Assembly: GCF_000835495.1 (NCBI RefSeq)
Contig: NW_015622542.1
Span: 3,184,485 to 3,248,484 of the forward strand
Source of the DNA: Cladophialophora immunda
Lineage: Eukaryota; Ascomycota; Eurotiomycetes; Chaetothyriales; Herpotrichiellaceae
Length of the DNA stretch: 64,000 bases
Direction: 5' to 3'
The stretch's first letter is position 1. The number at the start of each line of letters is the position of its first letter. A model generated the notes under the pieces. It made no database searches. It was not told the DNA's origin and saw only the letters and a program-made list of their open reading frames with translations. Made by a program: the position numbers and the translations under genes. Shown here piece after piece: positions 53,838-64,000 of the stretch.

Positions 53838-55960
53838 ATGTTAAGCTTGACCTCTGGCGCCCGCAAGTCGGGCGAGCGCGCGAAGCTTGCCTGCGTGCAG
53901 TGCCATTTGCGCAAGGCACGTGAGGCCGCTACTGAACTGCAGCGCTCGAGTCGACTAACAGGAAGTCAGGTCAGATGTGATCTCGAAGATCAGCCTACAG
54001 GTGTGTGTAGCCATTGTCAGCGTCGTGATCAGCCGTGCCGGTGAGTCCCTGGTCCTACACCCAGGCGTTGACGATATTCACTCTTTGGCACAGACGGCGA
54101 CAGGTCCCTCCCAGAACAGCCCACCACAAATCAGCTTCTGGTCCCCCTTCGGCAGCAGGGAGTGAAGAAGCCCCGCATGCTCATCAAAGCTGGGCCAACC
54201 CTCGCCCCGGCCGGGATGGCGACTATGCGCTCCTCCAGCCTGGTCAGTCGGGCTACATTGGAGAGCACTCCTTCATGTCCCACACCATGTCGCCGCAGGC
54301 ATCCCTTGTCAACCCAACAGTGGGCAACGTCTCAGATCTCGTGAACAGACAGCTGTTGGAAGCCACGGCTGCGACGACATTGCCTCCTCCGCTTATGGTA
54401 GAAGCGTTGACAGAAGCCTTCTTCATGCACCTTCACCCGCGGATGCCGATTGTCGACCGCGCAGATGTCGAGGTGGCAGCCCCGTCGATAGTGTTGATAC
54501 AGGCTTTGTGCATGGTTGGAAGCCTGATCCGGCACCCCAAAGGCTCAAGCCCCCTGGCGGAAACCGAGCTCTTGTACGCCAAGGTCAAGGCATTGCTTCA
54601 AGCGGGCGTGGAGAAGGACAACCTCACCACCCTGAAGGCGCTGTGTCTTTTCAGCTGTTGGAATGTGACGCCACCCTCCGTAGTCAGCCTAGACTGCGCG
54701 TGGTTCTGGCTCGGAGCGACGATACGGTTTGCCCTCCACATGGGACTGCACCAAGAGTCGACCGTGTCCAAGTACCAATCCCCAGCTGCTCGCCGGATCG
54801 CGTGGTACTTGTTTGCAAGTGCCAAGTATCTCCCGTCCGGCCGGTGACTTACTGACTCGCGGCCACAGGTCCACGACAAGCTGATGTCGGCCTGCTTTGG
54901 TCGTCCCGCCACCATGCAACTGCACGAATTCGAGGTCCGGCCTTTACAGCCTGCCGACTTCGATGTGGTCAACGAAAGTTCGGAACTCTTCATTGAATTC
55001 ACGAAGCTGGGGCTCATCCTGGCCCGCATACTGGATGTGTATGCTCGAAGGCTCGAAGTCCCCTTTCAAAAGGTACGTTGCCGCTCCCGCTTCCGACACC
55101 GGCATCATGCCTCCCAACCCCCACCGGGTCACCGGGGCTTCTGAGAGTCCTTTCCCCCGGCGGGCCTTTTCCCCCGGCGGGCCTGACCAGCAATAAGCTC
55201 ATGATATCTCCAGGAGCAGGCAAGCACGATCCTCGTCTCTCTGAAACAGTGGATCAACGACCTCCCAGAGAGGTCACGTTTATATCCCCTCTCCGGGCGG
55301 CGTATCTATCGACGAGACGTTTACGAGATACACGTCTGTTACTTTACTACCCTCATCACATTCTTCCATTTATGCGGGCAAGTGTTTGACCCGACTTCGT
55401 CAGGCCTGATCTCGCTGGTCGCGTCGTCGTGCATGGCACAGCTCTACGAAGAAATGCGCTTTCGGGACGATGTCAATTTCCTGATGTCTCCAAACAATTG
55501 GTACCTGATGGTGGCTTGCGTGCCACAGATCCACTATGCAGAAGGAGAGTATGACCAGGACGGGGTGTGCGCGCGAGAGCTGAACATCCTGATTCGGATT
55601 CTACAAGAAATGTGTCTGAAATGGCCGGGGGCCAAGAACATTCTGGACACGGTTCTTCGATTGAGCGCGTCGGGCGAGGGCTCGACTCTAATGACTCAGC
55701 TCCTTGCTCGCCGGCCCGCCGTTGATCAAGATCAGGCTGGAAGGACACCTGGAGCGACTGTTGGAGACGCCCACGGCCTGTTTCCATTTCCCCCATCCAT
55801 GTGCCCCAGGATGAACCTGCTGGACCGGGCAGCCAATCGACCGGAGGCAACGCCAGCACATTGGACATCGCTCACGGACCAAGACTTGTTTTCCATCTTT
55901 GACCTGTTCAACTCGAACCCCGGAAATAACGTACTAATCGACTCGTTTCAATCTACCTAG
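53838..55960 (+). CDS. Zn2Cys6 transcription factor of the alkylsulfatase cluster
   Basis: Exons 53838-53915, 53970-54040, 54094-54814, 54869-55072 and 55214-55960 join to 606 residues. Exons 1 and 2 assemble the zinc cluster at residues 19-48: CVQC, HLRKVRC, then CSHC and a last Cys in RRDQPCR. The fungal_trans domain follows, with FFMHLHPRMPIVDR, LFSCWNVTPPS, WFWLGATIRFALHMGLHQE and LFVHDKLMSACFGRPATM. Introns 1 and 3 need GC donors (AAG|gcacgt and TTT|gcaagt); only these restore the cluster and the LFVHDKLMS helix. The protein is nuclear. Its position between alkylsulfatase and transporter suggests control of the cluster in response to an organic sulfate or phenolic compound. This is inference. 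Confidence 0.87.
53916..53969 (+). other. GC-AG intron, 54 bases, inside the zinc-cluster codons
   Basis: The donor is AAG|gcacgt, the branch site is GACTAAC and the acceptor is gtcag. No gt donor gives a continuous zinc cluster. The intron length is a multiple of three and has no stop, so retention would insert 18 residues between the second and third Cys of the cluster. Confidence 0.75.
54815..54868 (+). other. Second GC-AG intron, 54 bases
   Basis: The donor is TTT|gcaagt and the acceptor is ccacag. Removal joins WYLF to VHDKLMSA, the continuous helix expected in fungal_trans domains. Retention gives a stop (TGA at 54845) soon after. Confidence 0.75.
55151..55183 (+). repeat. Two 16-base direct repeats in an intron
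   Basis: The unit TTTCCCCCGGCGGGCC occurs twice, one base apart, inside the last intron of the regulator. Each unit contains a short inverted repeat, so it can form a hairpin. Confidence 0.85.
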
Positions 55961-56044
55961 AATCTCACTGGCGAACCTGCCGGTCAGCTTCCCTGAGTTT
56001 CTGCTTGGCGGTTCTGCAGGGACGTGCCGCCGTGTTTCTCGTCA

Positions 56045-58033
56045 TTACAGCGTGTATTGGAAGCCCGGGAGCCCTTCAAGCACCACAAGACCCACCGCAG
56101 CTCGTTTGTTCTGGTGGCTGAAAAAGATAAACAAGAAGGCAACAATGAGAAGAGTCAGAAGATTGCATCTGTGTACGAGAATCGTCGTCAGCTCTTGCTT
56201 GAGGTCGAATAAGAGAGTACGAGCAGGGTGAACCCGCAGTCGACCTCGACTCCTGGCTAAAAGGGAGAAAGGATTGGGGCTTACGCGATGGATGCCCAGA
56301 CTCCGGGGAGATATCTCGGAGAATCTTGGCTGCGGAACACCAGGGATCCGATGATACCGCCAATGCCTCCAAACGTGATGATGCTGGCACTGCAGAAAAC
56401 CCGCTTCCACTGGCCACGGATGTTGTTGGCCTGCCAGGCCAGCACCGCGGGAATATTGGCCTGACTGCCCGAGTTCAGCAAGAAAACGCCGAAATATTGC
56501 ACACCCGGCGAGTGGGTCCACCCGAGCAGGCTCAGGCCCACGATGCACATGGTGGAGTTGAATGCGACGACGGGGCTCCGGTAGCGGTACTTGTCGCTCA
56601 ACCAGCCCTCGGCGAGCATAACAAAGCCGGCGCAGAATGGCGGCGGAGTGGAGAGAAGCTGAGACACTCCGTAGCTATAGCCCATCTGCGCCTGGAGGAT
56701 CAGGGGAAGAAAGAAGGAAATCGCGTACGCGACCGTGGTGGCGAAGCTGTTTGAGAGGCAACCAGGTCAGTCAGATCCATGCTGGTCTCCCCCTCTGGTA
56801 ATGTCGGCGACTGGGTAAGGATTTATCTGGCTCAATCAAAGCTTACCATTGAATCAGAGCAAAGGCCCAGATCTTGACGTCCAGCATCGGCCGGAAAAAT
56901 GTAGTCAGGACGAACGGCTCCGTTTCGGCGTCGTTCCGGTCGCGATTGATCCGGCGGATGATGAAGGCAGCCTCTCTGTCGGTCAGGAACCGCCACGATT
57001 TGTGAGCTTGGTTCGGCAGGTCGACGAGGACTAGATAGGAAACCAAGCCAATGAGGCAGGTGATGATTCCTTCCATGATGAAGATCCACCGCCAGGGGCC
57101 CAAGCCTGCGAGCCCGGCCATCCGTGAAAAGATCCATCCAAGAACCCCGTTGAACGACGACGCCCAGATAGAGACCAAGTAAAAGGTCGAATACCGTTTG
57201 TGCACCTCATCTGGAGAACGCGCAGTGGCGCTGTCAGTTCGACCTTTCGCATCTGGCCAGCCCCCAGCGAAGGGGGTGGCAGTTGATGGGACTCACATCG
57301 AGTGTACCATGTCGAGAGAAGGTATACGATTCCCGGAAATAGTCCGGCTTCAAGGACACCGAGCAGGGCGCGGAGGCCGTAGAGCTCTCTGTAGTTGTGG
57401 ATGAAACCGCAACACTGGTGGACTCAAGTCAGCCCGTGTGTGCGGAGGAAGGTTCCCGAGGTCGCGAGAGGGTGACCATACCAACAATACCACCCCCCAG
57501 GCCAAGGCCAGGGAAGGGAGGTATTTTCGGGGGCCGATGATCCGGATGATGGAGACCCCAGGAAGCTGGCACACGACGTAGGGTACGAAGAAGATCAAGA
57601 GCGCAACGGACTTTTTTCGATGGATCGAAACATCAGCAATCTAACGACGAGGCATTGTTCAGAGATTACTGACATAGCGATTGCCTTCGCCGAGGTTCAA
57701 GTCCTTTAACATGCTGGTTCGACGGCTTCCAGTCAGCGAGGCTCTCTCGCTCAGACAGAAAACGGAACTGCAACAACAAAAAAAGACTCACCCAGCCACG
57801 GCAGCGACCCCCAGCTGGGCCCGGTCCAGGACGCAGATAGCGAACAGAAACCCACACATGATCAGCAGGCGTCGATCGACCCTACGAATGATTTTGCGCT
57901 GCTCGTGGGCGGAAAACTCCTCATCTTCAACCTCCAGACTGTCTTTGACCAAGGGAAGAGGCAACGAGGAGTCATGCGGTCGCTGTTGCTCGTCCTCGAT
58001 AAATTCTTCGGTCGGGTGCGTCTTTGTAGACAT
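56045..58033 (-). CDS. MFS transporter, anion:cation symporter (allantoate permease, Dal5) type
   Basis: Seven exons in transcript order are 58033-57792, 57713-57674, 57610-57482, 57414-57297, 57210-56847, 56746-56285 and 56168-56045, giving 492 residues with every phase closed. Landmarks of the Dal5-like anion:cation symporter family are present: RRLLIMCGFLFAICVLDRAQLG in the first helix, MLKDLNLGEGNRY, RALLGVLEAGLFPGIVYLLSTWYTR (motif A/B region) and WRWIFIMEGI. Twelve membrane helices are expected, with cytosolic ends. The family imports small organic anions such as allantoate, nicotinate, phenylacetate or vitamins. Here the neighbours suggest an aromatic acid or organic sulfate. The last intron (56284-56169) was placed where the final helix (NLLTLLIVAFLFIFFS) comes into frame. 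The stop is 84 bases from the convergent regulator stop. Confidence 0.9.
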
Positions 58034-58755
58034 GGCGCTGGATTCTCGAGTTTTCGGGTTTGAGAGGCCGTCACTGAAGACGGTCCCAACTCTCGTACGT
58101 GCAACGTAAGGGTTGAACTTGTTGTTAGGGTGATAAATTCGGATCCAAATGATCCCATCCTCTCACTATCATTCCCGTCCAGAGCCACCTTTTTAAGCCT
58201 GAACGGAACACTCATCCCTGTGATCTCGGTCCGAGGAGGTGGCAGAAGGACCGAATTGGTAGTTCAGGAAGGCCAGGGTACAAAACTTCAGGCTGGGGTA
58301 TGGGGTTGTCGATTTGAATCTGGGGATGGAGAGGAAAAGTGGGACCCAACTCCCGTTACACTGCTCGGCTGCAAGCTGGATGCGGGGCTCCACACTGCAC
58401 TGAGGGGGACTGCGTCTGTACAGCAGGGTGGAGAGAAAACTCGGCGCCCTTCGGTCCAGCCAGCCGAAGCTGGATCCGAGACCAAAGTACTGTACGTAAC
58501 GTGAACCCAATCAGCAAGCTTGAGGGCTCCGTTAGGCGAGCAGCAATGTTGTCGTATGAGGCGTGAAAGCCGTCTCCTAGCAAGCAAACAAGCCCCGCAA
58601 GAATAGGATACGTATGTAGACGAAGAGCCGAGCCAGTGTGTTGCAGGTGATTGATGGACCTGCTTTCTACCCACCCTTGCGCTCTCCCTCTTTCTCGGAT
58701 AAGCCTGGGCAACTACATTCTCGGTGCCATTGACCGACTGCTTGCAGCCGTTTCC
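58034..58755. other. Intergenic, no gene seen
   Basis: About 0.7 kb holding the transporter promoter and the 3' UTR of the decarboxylase-like gene. Nothing else is recognised. Confidence 0.6.
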
Positions 58756-60036
58756 TCAGTCGTCTAACGGTAGAGGCAACTTGAACAACCTGATGGCATT
58801 GCTCCTGCCGATCGCCTCCTTCTGAGCCTGCGGCAGTTCCACAGTCTTCCACCAGTTCTGACCGTCCTCGATGGTCTCGTAAGGAGTATCTATCCCAGTC
58901 AACTCCGAGTCTGGGTGCGGTTAGCTCCAGCACCACTCACCGATCGAGTACATGACTCTCTGGAATCCCAGTTGCTCGACCACAAATTTGAGGTTCGGGG
59001 TGCTGAAGAACCCCGACGTGGTGACGTGGACGTTGCGCGCAAAGTAGTAACCGTAGTCTTCCTTCGAAGGCCGGGTGGTCTTTTGGTTGGGTTTGTTGTA
59101 CCTGTTCAGCCGGGAGTGTCAGTCCGGGGAAGACAACCGAACGCCCTGCCTGTCTGGGCATGTAAGTGACCGAGTGCTCACCACCAGTTTGCGCGCCATA
59201 GGTTGAATGCGGTCCTGCTCATGGTCAGTCTGCATCCGAGCATCGGTTCCAGGTTTTGGCACGCAGTCGCTTTTCTTACCCTTCTCCCAAGTGCCCAATG
59301 ACAATCTGAACATTGGGGTACCGGTCGAAGAGCCCTAACGTCTGTGTCAAACGGCGTCCCTGAAACGTCTGTCGGCCTTACCTGACGAAACAACCGCGTA
59401 GACGTGAAAGCTCAAGTCCAGATGGAACTGAACTCCCGCACCGAGCAGATGCGGTCGTGCTGCGTAAGGTGCCTGAGCCTCCGGCTTGAGCTCGCTCAAG
59501 GGAGGCCACCGCGGGTGTAAGTAGACAGGGACGTCCAGCTCTTGGACGGTTTGCCAGAAGACGTCATATTCTCGTTCGTCATAGTACTTCCGCCCTTTGC
59601 CGTCCGCGCCGGTGCTTTGGAAGTCGTTGAGGATTGCGCCAAACATGCCCATCCCCACTGCGCGACGGAGCTCAGTGGCAGCCTGAGCAGCGTCGTGCAT
59701 CGAGAGTGCCGCAAGAGCACCAAAGCGCCGCGGGTTCTTGGCAGCGTCGCGGACCAGCCAGTCGTTCGCGTCCCGTGCCATCTTTTCTGCCACGGCTGGT
59801 TCAGGTTGTCCTTGTGGGCCAGGCGAGGTCAGAGACAGGAGCATATACTCTACTCCTTCCGCGTCCATCTTGCGAAGACGTTCTCCGTGAATGTCACCCA
59901 ACCTCTGTGCATGTCTGGCCACGACCTCGTCCGAGACCTTTTGTCCACGATGGATGACATTGGCTGCCTCGGGCAACGTCCACAGCGAGCCCGGGTCAAT
60001 AACCGCTTCCTCGACGGCAATGGTGCCACGGAGCAT
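58756..60036 (-). CDS. Amidohydrolase-2 family decarboxylase (dihydroxybenzoate-decarboxylase-like)
   Basis: Five exons in transcript order are 60036-59382, 59334-59280, 59214-59182, 59101-58941 and 58889-58756 (345 residues). The N-terminus MLRGTIAVEEA carries the first metal-ligand Glu of the family. YLHPRWPP supplies the His, IVIGHLGEG a further His, and MYSIDTPYE the Asp. These enzymes use a divalent metal to decarboxylate hydroxylated benzoates without oxygen (2,3-dihydroxybenzoate, gamma-resorcylate and relatives). The N-terminal GLALSLTSPG-like segment (here LLSLTSPGPQGQP) is also standard. The last intron was chosen as 51 bases because it restores SIDTPYE; a 30-base alternative would be abnormally short. 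It is on the same strand as the transporter, about 0.7 kb upstream of it. Substrate is inferred from the family only. Confidence 0.87.
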
Positions 60037-61984
60037 GTCGATGGTGGTATGAGGATGGCGAGGAAAGATCACAGCATCAGCAGAACCCACCTCACGACGC
60101 CTCTTATGAAAGCGCGTCGGCGCCCTGGTACTTCGGCGCTATGCTGCCGAAAAATGTGGGAGACCTCGGCGGTCCACACAAACGCGCGCCCGGTTTCCAG
60201 GAGGCGCCACTTCCATCCGTCGGATATCGCACATCTGAACAACTGGATACGCTCGACACTAACTTTCGATCACGACTGTTCAATATGATCAGTAAGAAAA
60301 ATTTGAAGCAACGCAGGGTCAATCGGATAAGCCGCCGCTGGTTCAAGCCTGAGGCTGCACTGTTTCTGGCTGCTCTGGTCGGCTTCCTGCGTGGGAATTT
60401 CTTGTCGGAGTTCTCAACTGCATCGACTGAATGATATTACCGGTTCCGCTGCTCAAACAGGCGTACTGCATGACGTTCGGGACGGCAAACTGCGGTTGCT
60501 CGTGGACACAGTGTGTTGCAGGAGGGCATTGACATCGTCTTGCCATTTCGACATCACAAAGACTGGGTACGTGGAATTCTACCCTCAGCTAACGACTAGC
60601 TGACCGGCATTCTAGGGGCCTCTTCTCACTTCAGACAAAGCTCCTCGTTATCCGCAGCAGTTTGGCAGTTGTTTGCCTCAAGACGCGTTCAGCGACAATC
60701 TATTAAACTACCATTACGTCGAGGATGATTCCAGCACGAATCAAGCCACTGTCATGCTTCTGGGCGCTGTTGTCAAGTCTCGTCTCCACCATCGGGGACT
60801 AGCATGCTGGTCAACCAAAAGGCTGCCCGACATGATGCTGCCTATCAGGCGGATACTCATTCGTACCGGGCTGCCTTGGTCGACGACCGACTTCCTCCCA
60901 CACCTCAACTAGCAACAATCTGGCCTTTCAGATCCTGAGCTACCCTCTCGTATCTCCAGACCGGTCCTGCACAGCATCTGGCTCGACCAAGTTCAAGCTT
61001 GGCGGCACAAATAGTCATTTGAACCGATACCTCTGCCGGTCAGCGCCGCGGACTATCAGACATTCACAATTTCCTAAACGCGCTAGCGACGACGCTCATG
61101 AAACAGGCAGATGAGGTCTGACTTGCCCAATTGTGTGCCCAAGAACCTGGATTTACACCGTCTTTTATGCTCCATTTACTGATTTCAGGCTGACCTTTGC
61201 GTCAACCAGCGACCTTGATGGAGTTTGTCCGGCACTCCAGGCGAACTATTGACGGCGCAACAGCCTTGGGTCATGGTTACTCTGGATGGCAAGATTCAGC
61301 TATGTACGGGTCCAGCTTTGTTTGCTGCTTCCACGTCGCACCAGTTCGAAGGATTTCACTGTTGGAAAGCGCAAGCACGTGCCCCCCTTGACCACCAACA
61401 AACTTCCATAAGTTGGGGGCACGAACAGATCGATCATGACTCCTCCTGACCATTTTTGTGTGCGAATACGGACGCTTGGCTAATATGCCGGACCCACATC
61501 AGCGACCCGTCGGGCGCTAAACTGTCGGCCTTGAATGGCGAAGACCGAGGCAGCTAACTTGGTGGGGATGACCAGGTACAACTCAATAGGGCATATACGC
61601 CGACAGGTATTAGTCGGCTGGCATCCCTATTCTGGCTAACGGAAAGTCCGTTGATTGGATCAAATCAACACCCACTCACCCCCACCCCCCACAAGATTGG
61701 GGGTGTCCGGGGACCAGAGCGGATTGTGCCCGGTTCATGGCACGATAGCTCGTTATAGAAATTCAAAGACTCCTGAGACGAGAGTCTGTCAGTCAGTCTG
61801 AGACCCTGTAGCCAAGTCAACGACGAAGAGTTCTCAAATTTCCTCAGCCCAACATCGTGCCGTGTCGTCTTCGTCAGGCACAGAATCCGGGCAATGCCAC
61901 AGCATTCTCCTCGTTTCGATACTGATCGCGAGAAAAGACTCCTCGATACATTGCTGTCTGCTTCCCCATCACTGAGCTGTGACA
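60037..61984. other. Intergenic, no gene seen
   Basis: About 1.9 kb between divergent genes. Small open frames (60141-60434, 60673-60912, 61225-61449) show no conserved motif. No RNA gene or transposon is recognised, though a degraded element cannot be excluded. Confidence 0.5.
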
Positions 61985-63295
61985 ATGGTCCTTGCTCGGT
62001 TATATGTGGCACCGCCAACTTTTCTTGAACGCCCTTTCCACGAATTCGACCAAGCAACGTCCAGCGTCAAGGATCAGGTATGTCGTCTCGATTGTCGACT
62101 CGGAGTTTTGGAACAAAGTGTACGACAACGTGCCTTCGACTGTGTCCACCTATACTTCAAAGGTCCGTTGAACGTTTCTTGTCGAGAGCTTCACTCAGTC
62201 TGTGGGCGGGGGAAACTAAACCTCCTTCTCACAGGCACCATCAAGTCATCCATCGATTCGAGAACCGCGACCGAAGACATCATTAGTTTGGCCGACATCA
62301 AACTGCTTCCCGACTTTGTCCCTCGACTGTCAGAGAGCCATCCAGTTTCCAACATCGACGCTTTCCACGCCGAGTTTCACTTTGACGTGCCCACCGTCAT
62401 TGCGACTGCATCGGGCGTGTATCGACCTCTCCCGCTCTCGACCATCGTCACTGGTTCGGCCAGCGTGACGCAGACTTCGGCGTTGACTGACCACCGCATC
62501 CTTCGTGGAAAGTGCCAAGTGTCGTATTGGGTCGAAGCGCAGTTTCACTCTGGAGGTCGACGGATCGGCGGTGTGCGGGAAGCTGTACAAATTTCCGCGC
62601 CGTATCCGGCTCTGCGCGCCTATCTCCCGGTCAGATCTCCTGTAACGGTGCAGGCCACTCCCAACGTATTGACACGCTACATGTTTCAAAAGAGTCCGGA
62701 CCTGTCAGTCACGCTATATGGGTTCGACATGCTGATCGCTCGACATGAAGGAACCGACAAACCCCAAAGTGCTCTTCTGACGGCTGCCTTAGAAATGAAG
62801 GGTTCCCCCTGCGCAGAAAGCGGTACATTCGACTCGCGGCAGTCCTTCCAATGTGCCGTCGAAGCAAAGTGGGCAGTGGGCACTCGCTTTAGCATTGTCT
62901 CCACTGCCGGGAACGCCAGAAGATTGAAAGTGGGCGAATCCATATACATCAAAACCACGCTCTCGACTCAGAGCACGTCACCCGTATTCCGCCCACTGCT
63001 ACCTGAAAAGGGAGACCACACGTGGACGGAACCTTCTTTCCCCGTGGCAGCAGCGCAGCTGATTCTCTCTGTGCCCAGGGCCATCTCTCAACCGTCGTAT
63101 CACTTCGACCACCTCTCCAGAGCGTATTACTTGGATCTTTCGTTCTCTTTCCTCAATATTCCAGGTGTCCCCAGACACCACGCTCATATCAACATTCCAA
63201 TAACTGTGGTATCATGGAGTGCCCATACTGACGCTCCTCCAAAATATCAACCTCCCAAATATCAAGTTCTGCAGAACGAGGCCGTAGTTCTGTGA
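61985..63295 (+). CDS. Arrestin-like fold protein
   Basis: A single frame from the ATG at 61985 encodes 436 residues. The start MVLARLYVAPPTFLERPFHEFD, the strand VHLYFKGPLNVS and the motif FHAEFHFDVP before a Pro-rich turn are like those of fungal arrestin-N-domain proteins. The next part, CQVSYWVEAQFHSGGRRIGG, is the matching strand pair. The second half is also mostly beta. Fungal arrestin-related proteins adapt ubiquitin ligases to membrane transporters, or act in pH or receptor signalling. No PPxY motif is visible except PPKYQPPKYQ near the end, a Pro-Tyr-type stretch that might bind WW domains. Residues about 32-50 look less conserved, and an unrecognised intron there cannot be excluded. 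Confidence 0.7.
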   Translation: MVLARLYVAPPTFLERPFHEFDQATSSVKDQVCRLDCRLGVLEQSVRQRAFDCVHLYFKGPLNVSCRELHSVCGRGKLNLLLTGTIKSSIDSRTATEDIISLADIKLLPDFVPRLSESHPVSNIDAFHAEFHFDVPTVIATASGVYRPLPLSTIVTGSASVTQTSALTDHRILRGKCQVSYWVEAQFHSGGRRIGGVREAVQISAPYPALRAYLPVRSPVTVQATPNVLTRYMFQKSPDLSVTLYGFDMLIARHEGTDKPQSALLTAALEMKGSPCAESGTFDSRQSFQCAVEAKWAVGTRFSIVSTAGNARRLKVGESIYIKTTLSTQSTSPVFRPLLPEKGDHTWTEPSFPVAAAQLILSVPRAISQPSYHFDHLSRAYYLDLSFSFLNIPGVPRHHAHINIPITVVSWSAHTDAPPKYQPPKYQVLQNEAVVL

Positions 63296-63784
63296 ACTGG
63301 TAGAAATGTCACACGGTGCCGACGGCGAAGCTGCCTTGTCCCTGGAGCGGTCGGTTGAGCGATCGCACACGTGGAATCTGTCAAAGGCCTGGAAATGCTG
63401 GGCACATATCTACCATTCGAAGCTTTATCGAACAGGCTATCACTTCAGTCGAGGCTGTCTTCGAACGTCGCCTAATCTGTACGACTCCTCAGTAAGCTCG
63501 AGGCGGTAACGTCAGCTGCGAGTTGAAAGTCATGGATGAGAGACTATGGCTAACTGTATCATCGACAAGATGCCTTGTTGACACCAAATGCCATTTGAGT
63601 TGGCCATAGTCTGATGTACAACTTCCCGCACTTAAGCTGATGCATAGGGCGAGAGAAGCGGCGGTCGAAGTTGAATTGCATATTTCAGAGTTGTTCTCAA
63701 AGCATAGGATTGGCGACGATTCGGTCATGCTCCGCGGACGCTGGTAGGAAAGCCAGCAACAAGCCGCAAGCTTTCGCGACACGA
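63296..63784. other. Intergenic between convergent genes
   Basis: About 0.5 kb without a recognised feature; it should hold the 3' UTRs of the arrestin-like gene and of the partial gene at the edge. Confidence 0.5.
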
Positions 63785-63974
63785 TCACACACTCGCGGCC
63801 GGAGGGTACGACCATCCCCATTGATCGTACAAGTCTCGAGCTCTATACTTTGCTGCCCAGCCAAGATCGTCTTCGATGTCGTTCAAGAGCCTCGCTGTTT
63901 GAATACGTTCCTCGGTCTCACTGAAGCAGCATCCAGCTGGTTTTGGATTAGCCGGGCCCGTGTCTTCCAGAAGC
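63785..63974 (-). CDS. 3' terminal exon of a gene cut by the window edge
   Basis: The minus strand reads one base and then 63 codons to a TGA at 63785-63787. The product is protein-like: EDTGPANPKPAGCC, then ETEERIQTARLLNDIEDDLGWAAKYRARDLYDQWGW. A good acceptor (ctacag) precedes it at 63975. A possible donor (gtaaga) 22 bases upstream is too close to be its partner, so the donor probably lies beyond the window. The family is unknown to me. Confidence 0.55.
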
Positions 63975-64000
63975 CTGTAGGGGGGCGGATCTTACCGAAG

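Noticed and set aside
58911..58940. A 30-base intron in the decarboxylase-like gene
   Set aside because: Too short for a fungal intron; the 51-base version restores the conserved SIDTPYE segment.
59542..60288. Open frame of 248 codons on the plus strand
   Set aside because: Antisense to exon 1 of the decarboxylase-like gene.
62070..62130. A possible intron with gtatgt donor in the arrestin-like gene
   Set aside because: The unspliced frame stays open and runs straight into the conserved VHLYFKG strand, so splicing is not required.
1..64000. Transposons, CRISPR arrays, rRNA or attachment sites
   Set aside because: No terminal repeats, transposase or reverse-transcriptase motifs, or regularly spaced repeats were seen.

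Overview
The window is nuclear DNA of a filamentous ascomycete (Pezizomycotina). The signs are short introns of about 40-160 bases with gt-ag ends, no operons, three Zn2Cys6 regulators, a Vps25 of ESCRT-II, a Brc1/Rtt107-type BRCT protein, a DDT-PHD chromatin protein and peroxisomal C-terminal tripeptides. I could not fix the genus from sequence alone. Exon borders were worked out by eye from reading frame, splice signals and family conservation, so they are predictions.

Layout. 0.2-5.2 kb: a DUF2408/UPF0662 protein and a Zn2Cys6 regulator. 5.2-6.9 kb: a spacer rich in microsatellites. 6.9-16.7 kb: a mitochondrial aconitase-family enzyme (AcoB/Aco2 type), a secreted S1/P1 nuclease, an NmrA-like protein and a very GC-rich D-2-hydroxyacid dehydrogenase. 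17.5-24.4 kb is a housekeeping block: DDT-PHD protein, Vps25 and Brc1/Rtt107-like protein. 25-29.3 kb: an alpha/beta hydrolase ending in AKL and an ectodomain-bearing membrane protein. 29.3-35.5 kb is gene-poor. It holds a decayed cation-diffusion-facilitator (CDF) gene, a small secreted cysteine-rich protein and a possible second relic. 35.6-41 kb: a Zn2Cys6 regulator, a short-chain dehydrogenase and a metallophosphoesterase.

The most interesting block is 41.7-48.8 kb. A 1302-residue protein joins a CHAT protease domain (His/Cys dyad visible) to a STAND-type P-loop NTPase. It is divergently transcribed from a small gene, across a shared spacer of about 0.4 kb, and a four-helix membrane protein lies at its 3' side. 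The small protein resembles a gasdermin N-terminal fold in strand pattern and tail layout, though I have no alignment. Fungal gasdermin-like genes are known to sit next to protease-bearing NLR-like genes, so this pair is a candidate regulated cell-death module.

49.7-60.0 kb looks like a catabolic cluster: a zeta-crystallin-type reductase, a peroxisomal (SKL) alkylsulfatase, a divergently transcribed Zn2Cys6 regulator with two predicted GC-AG introns, an anion/allantoate-type MFS transporter and a dihydroxybenzoate-decarboxylase-like amidohydrolase. 62.0-63.3 kb: an arrestin-like protein. The 3' end of one more gene enters from the right edge. I saw no tRNA, rRNA, CRISPR array or intact transposon.
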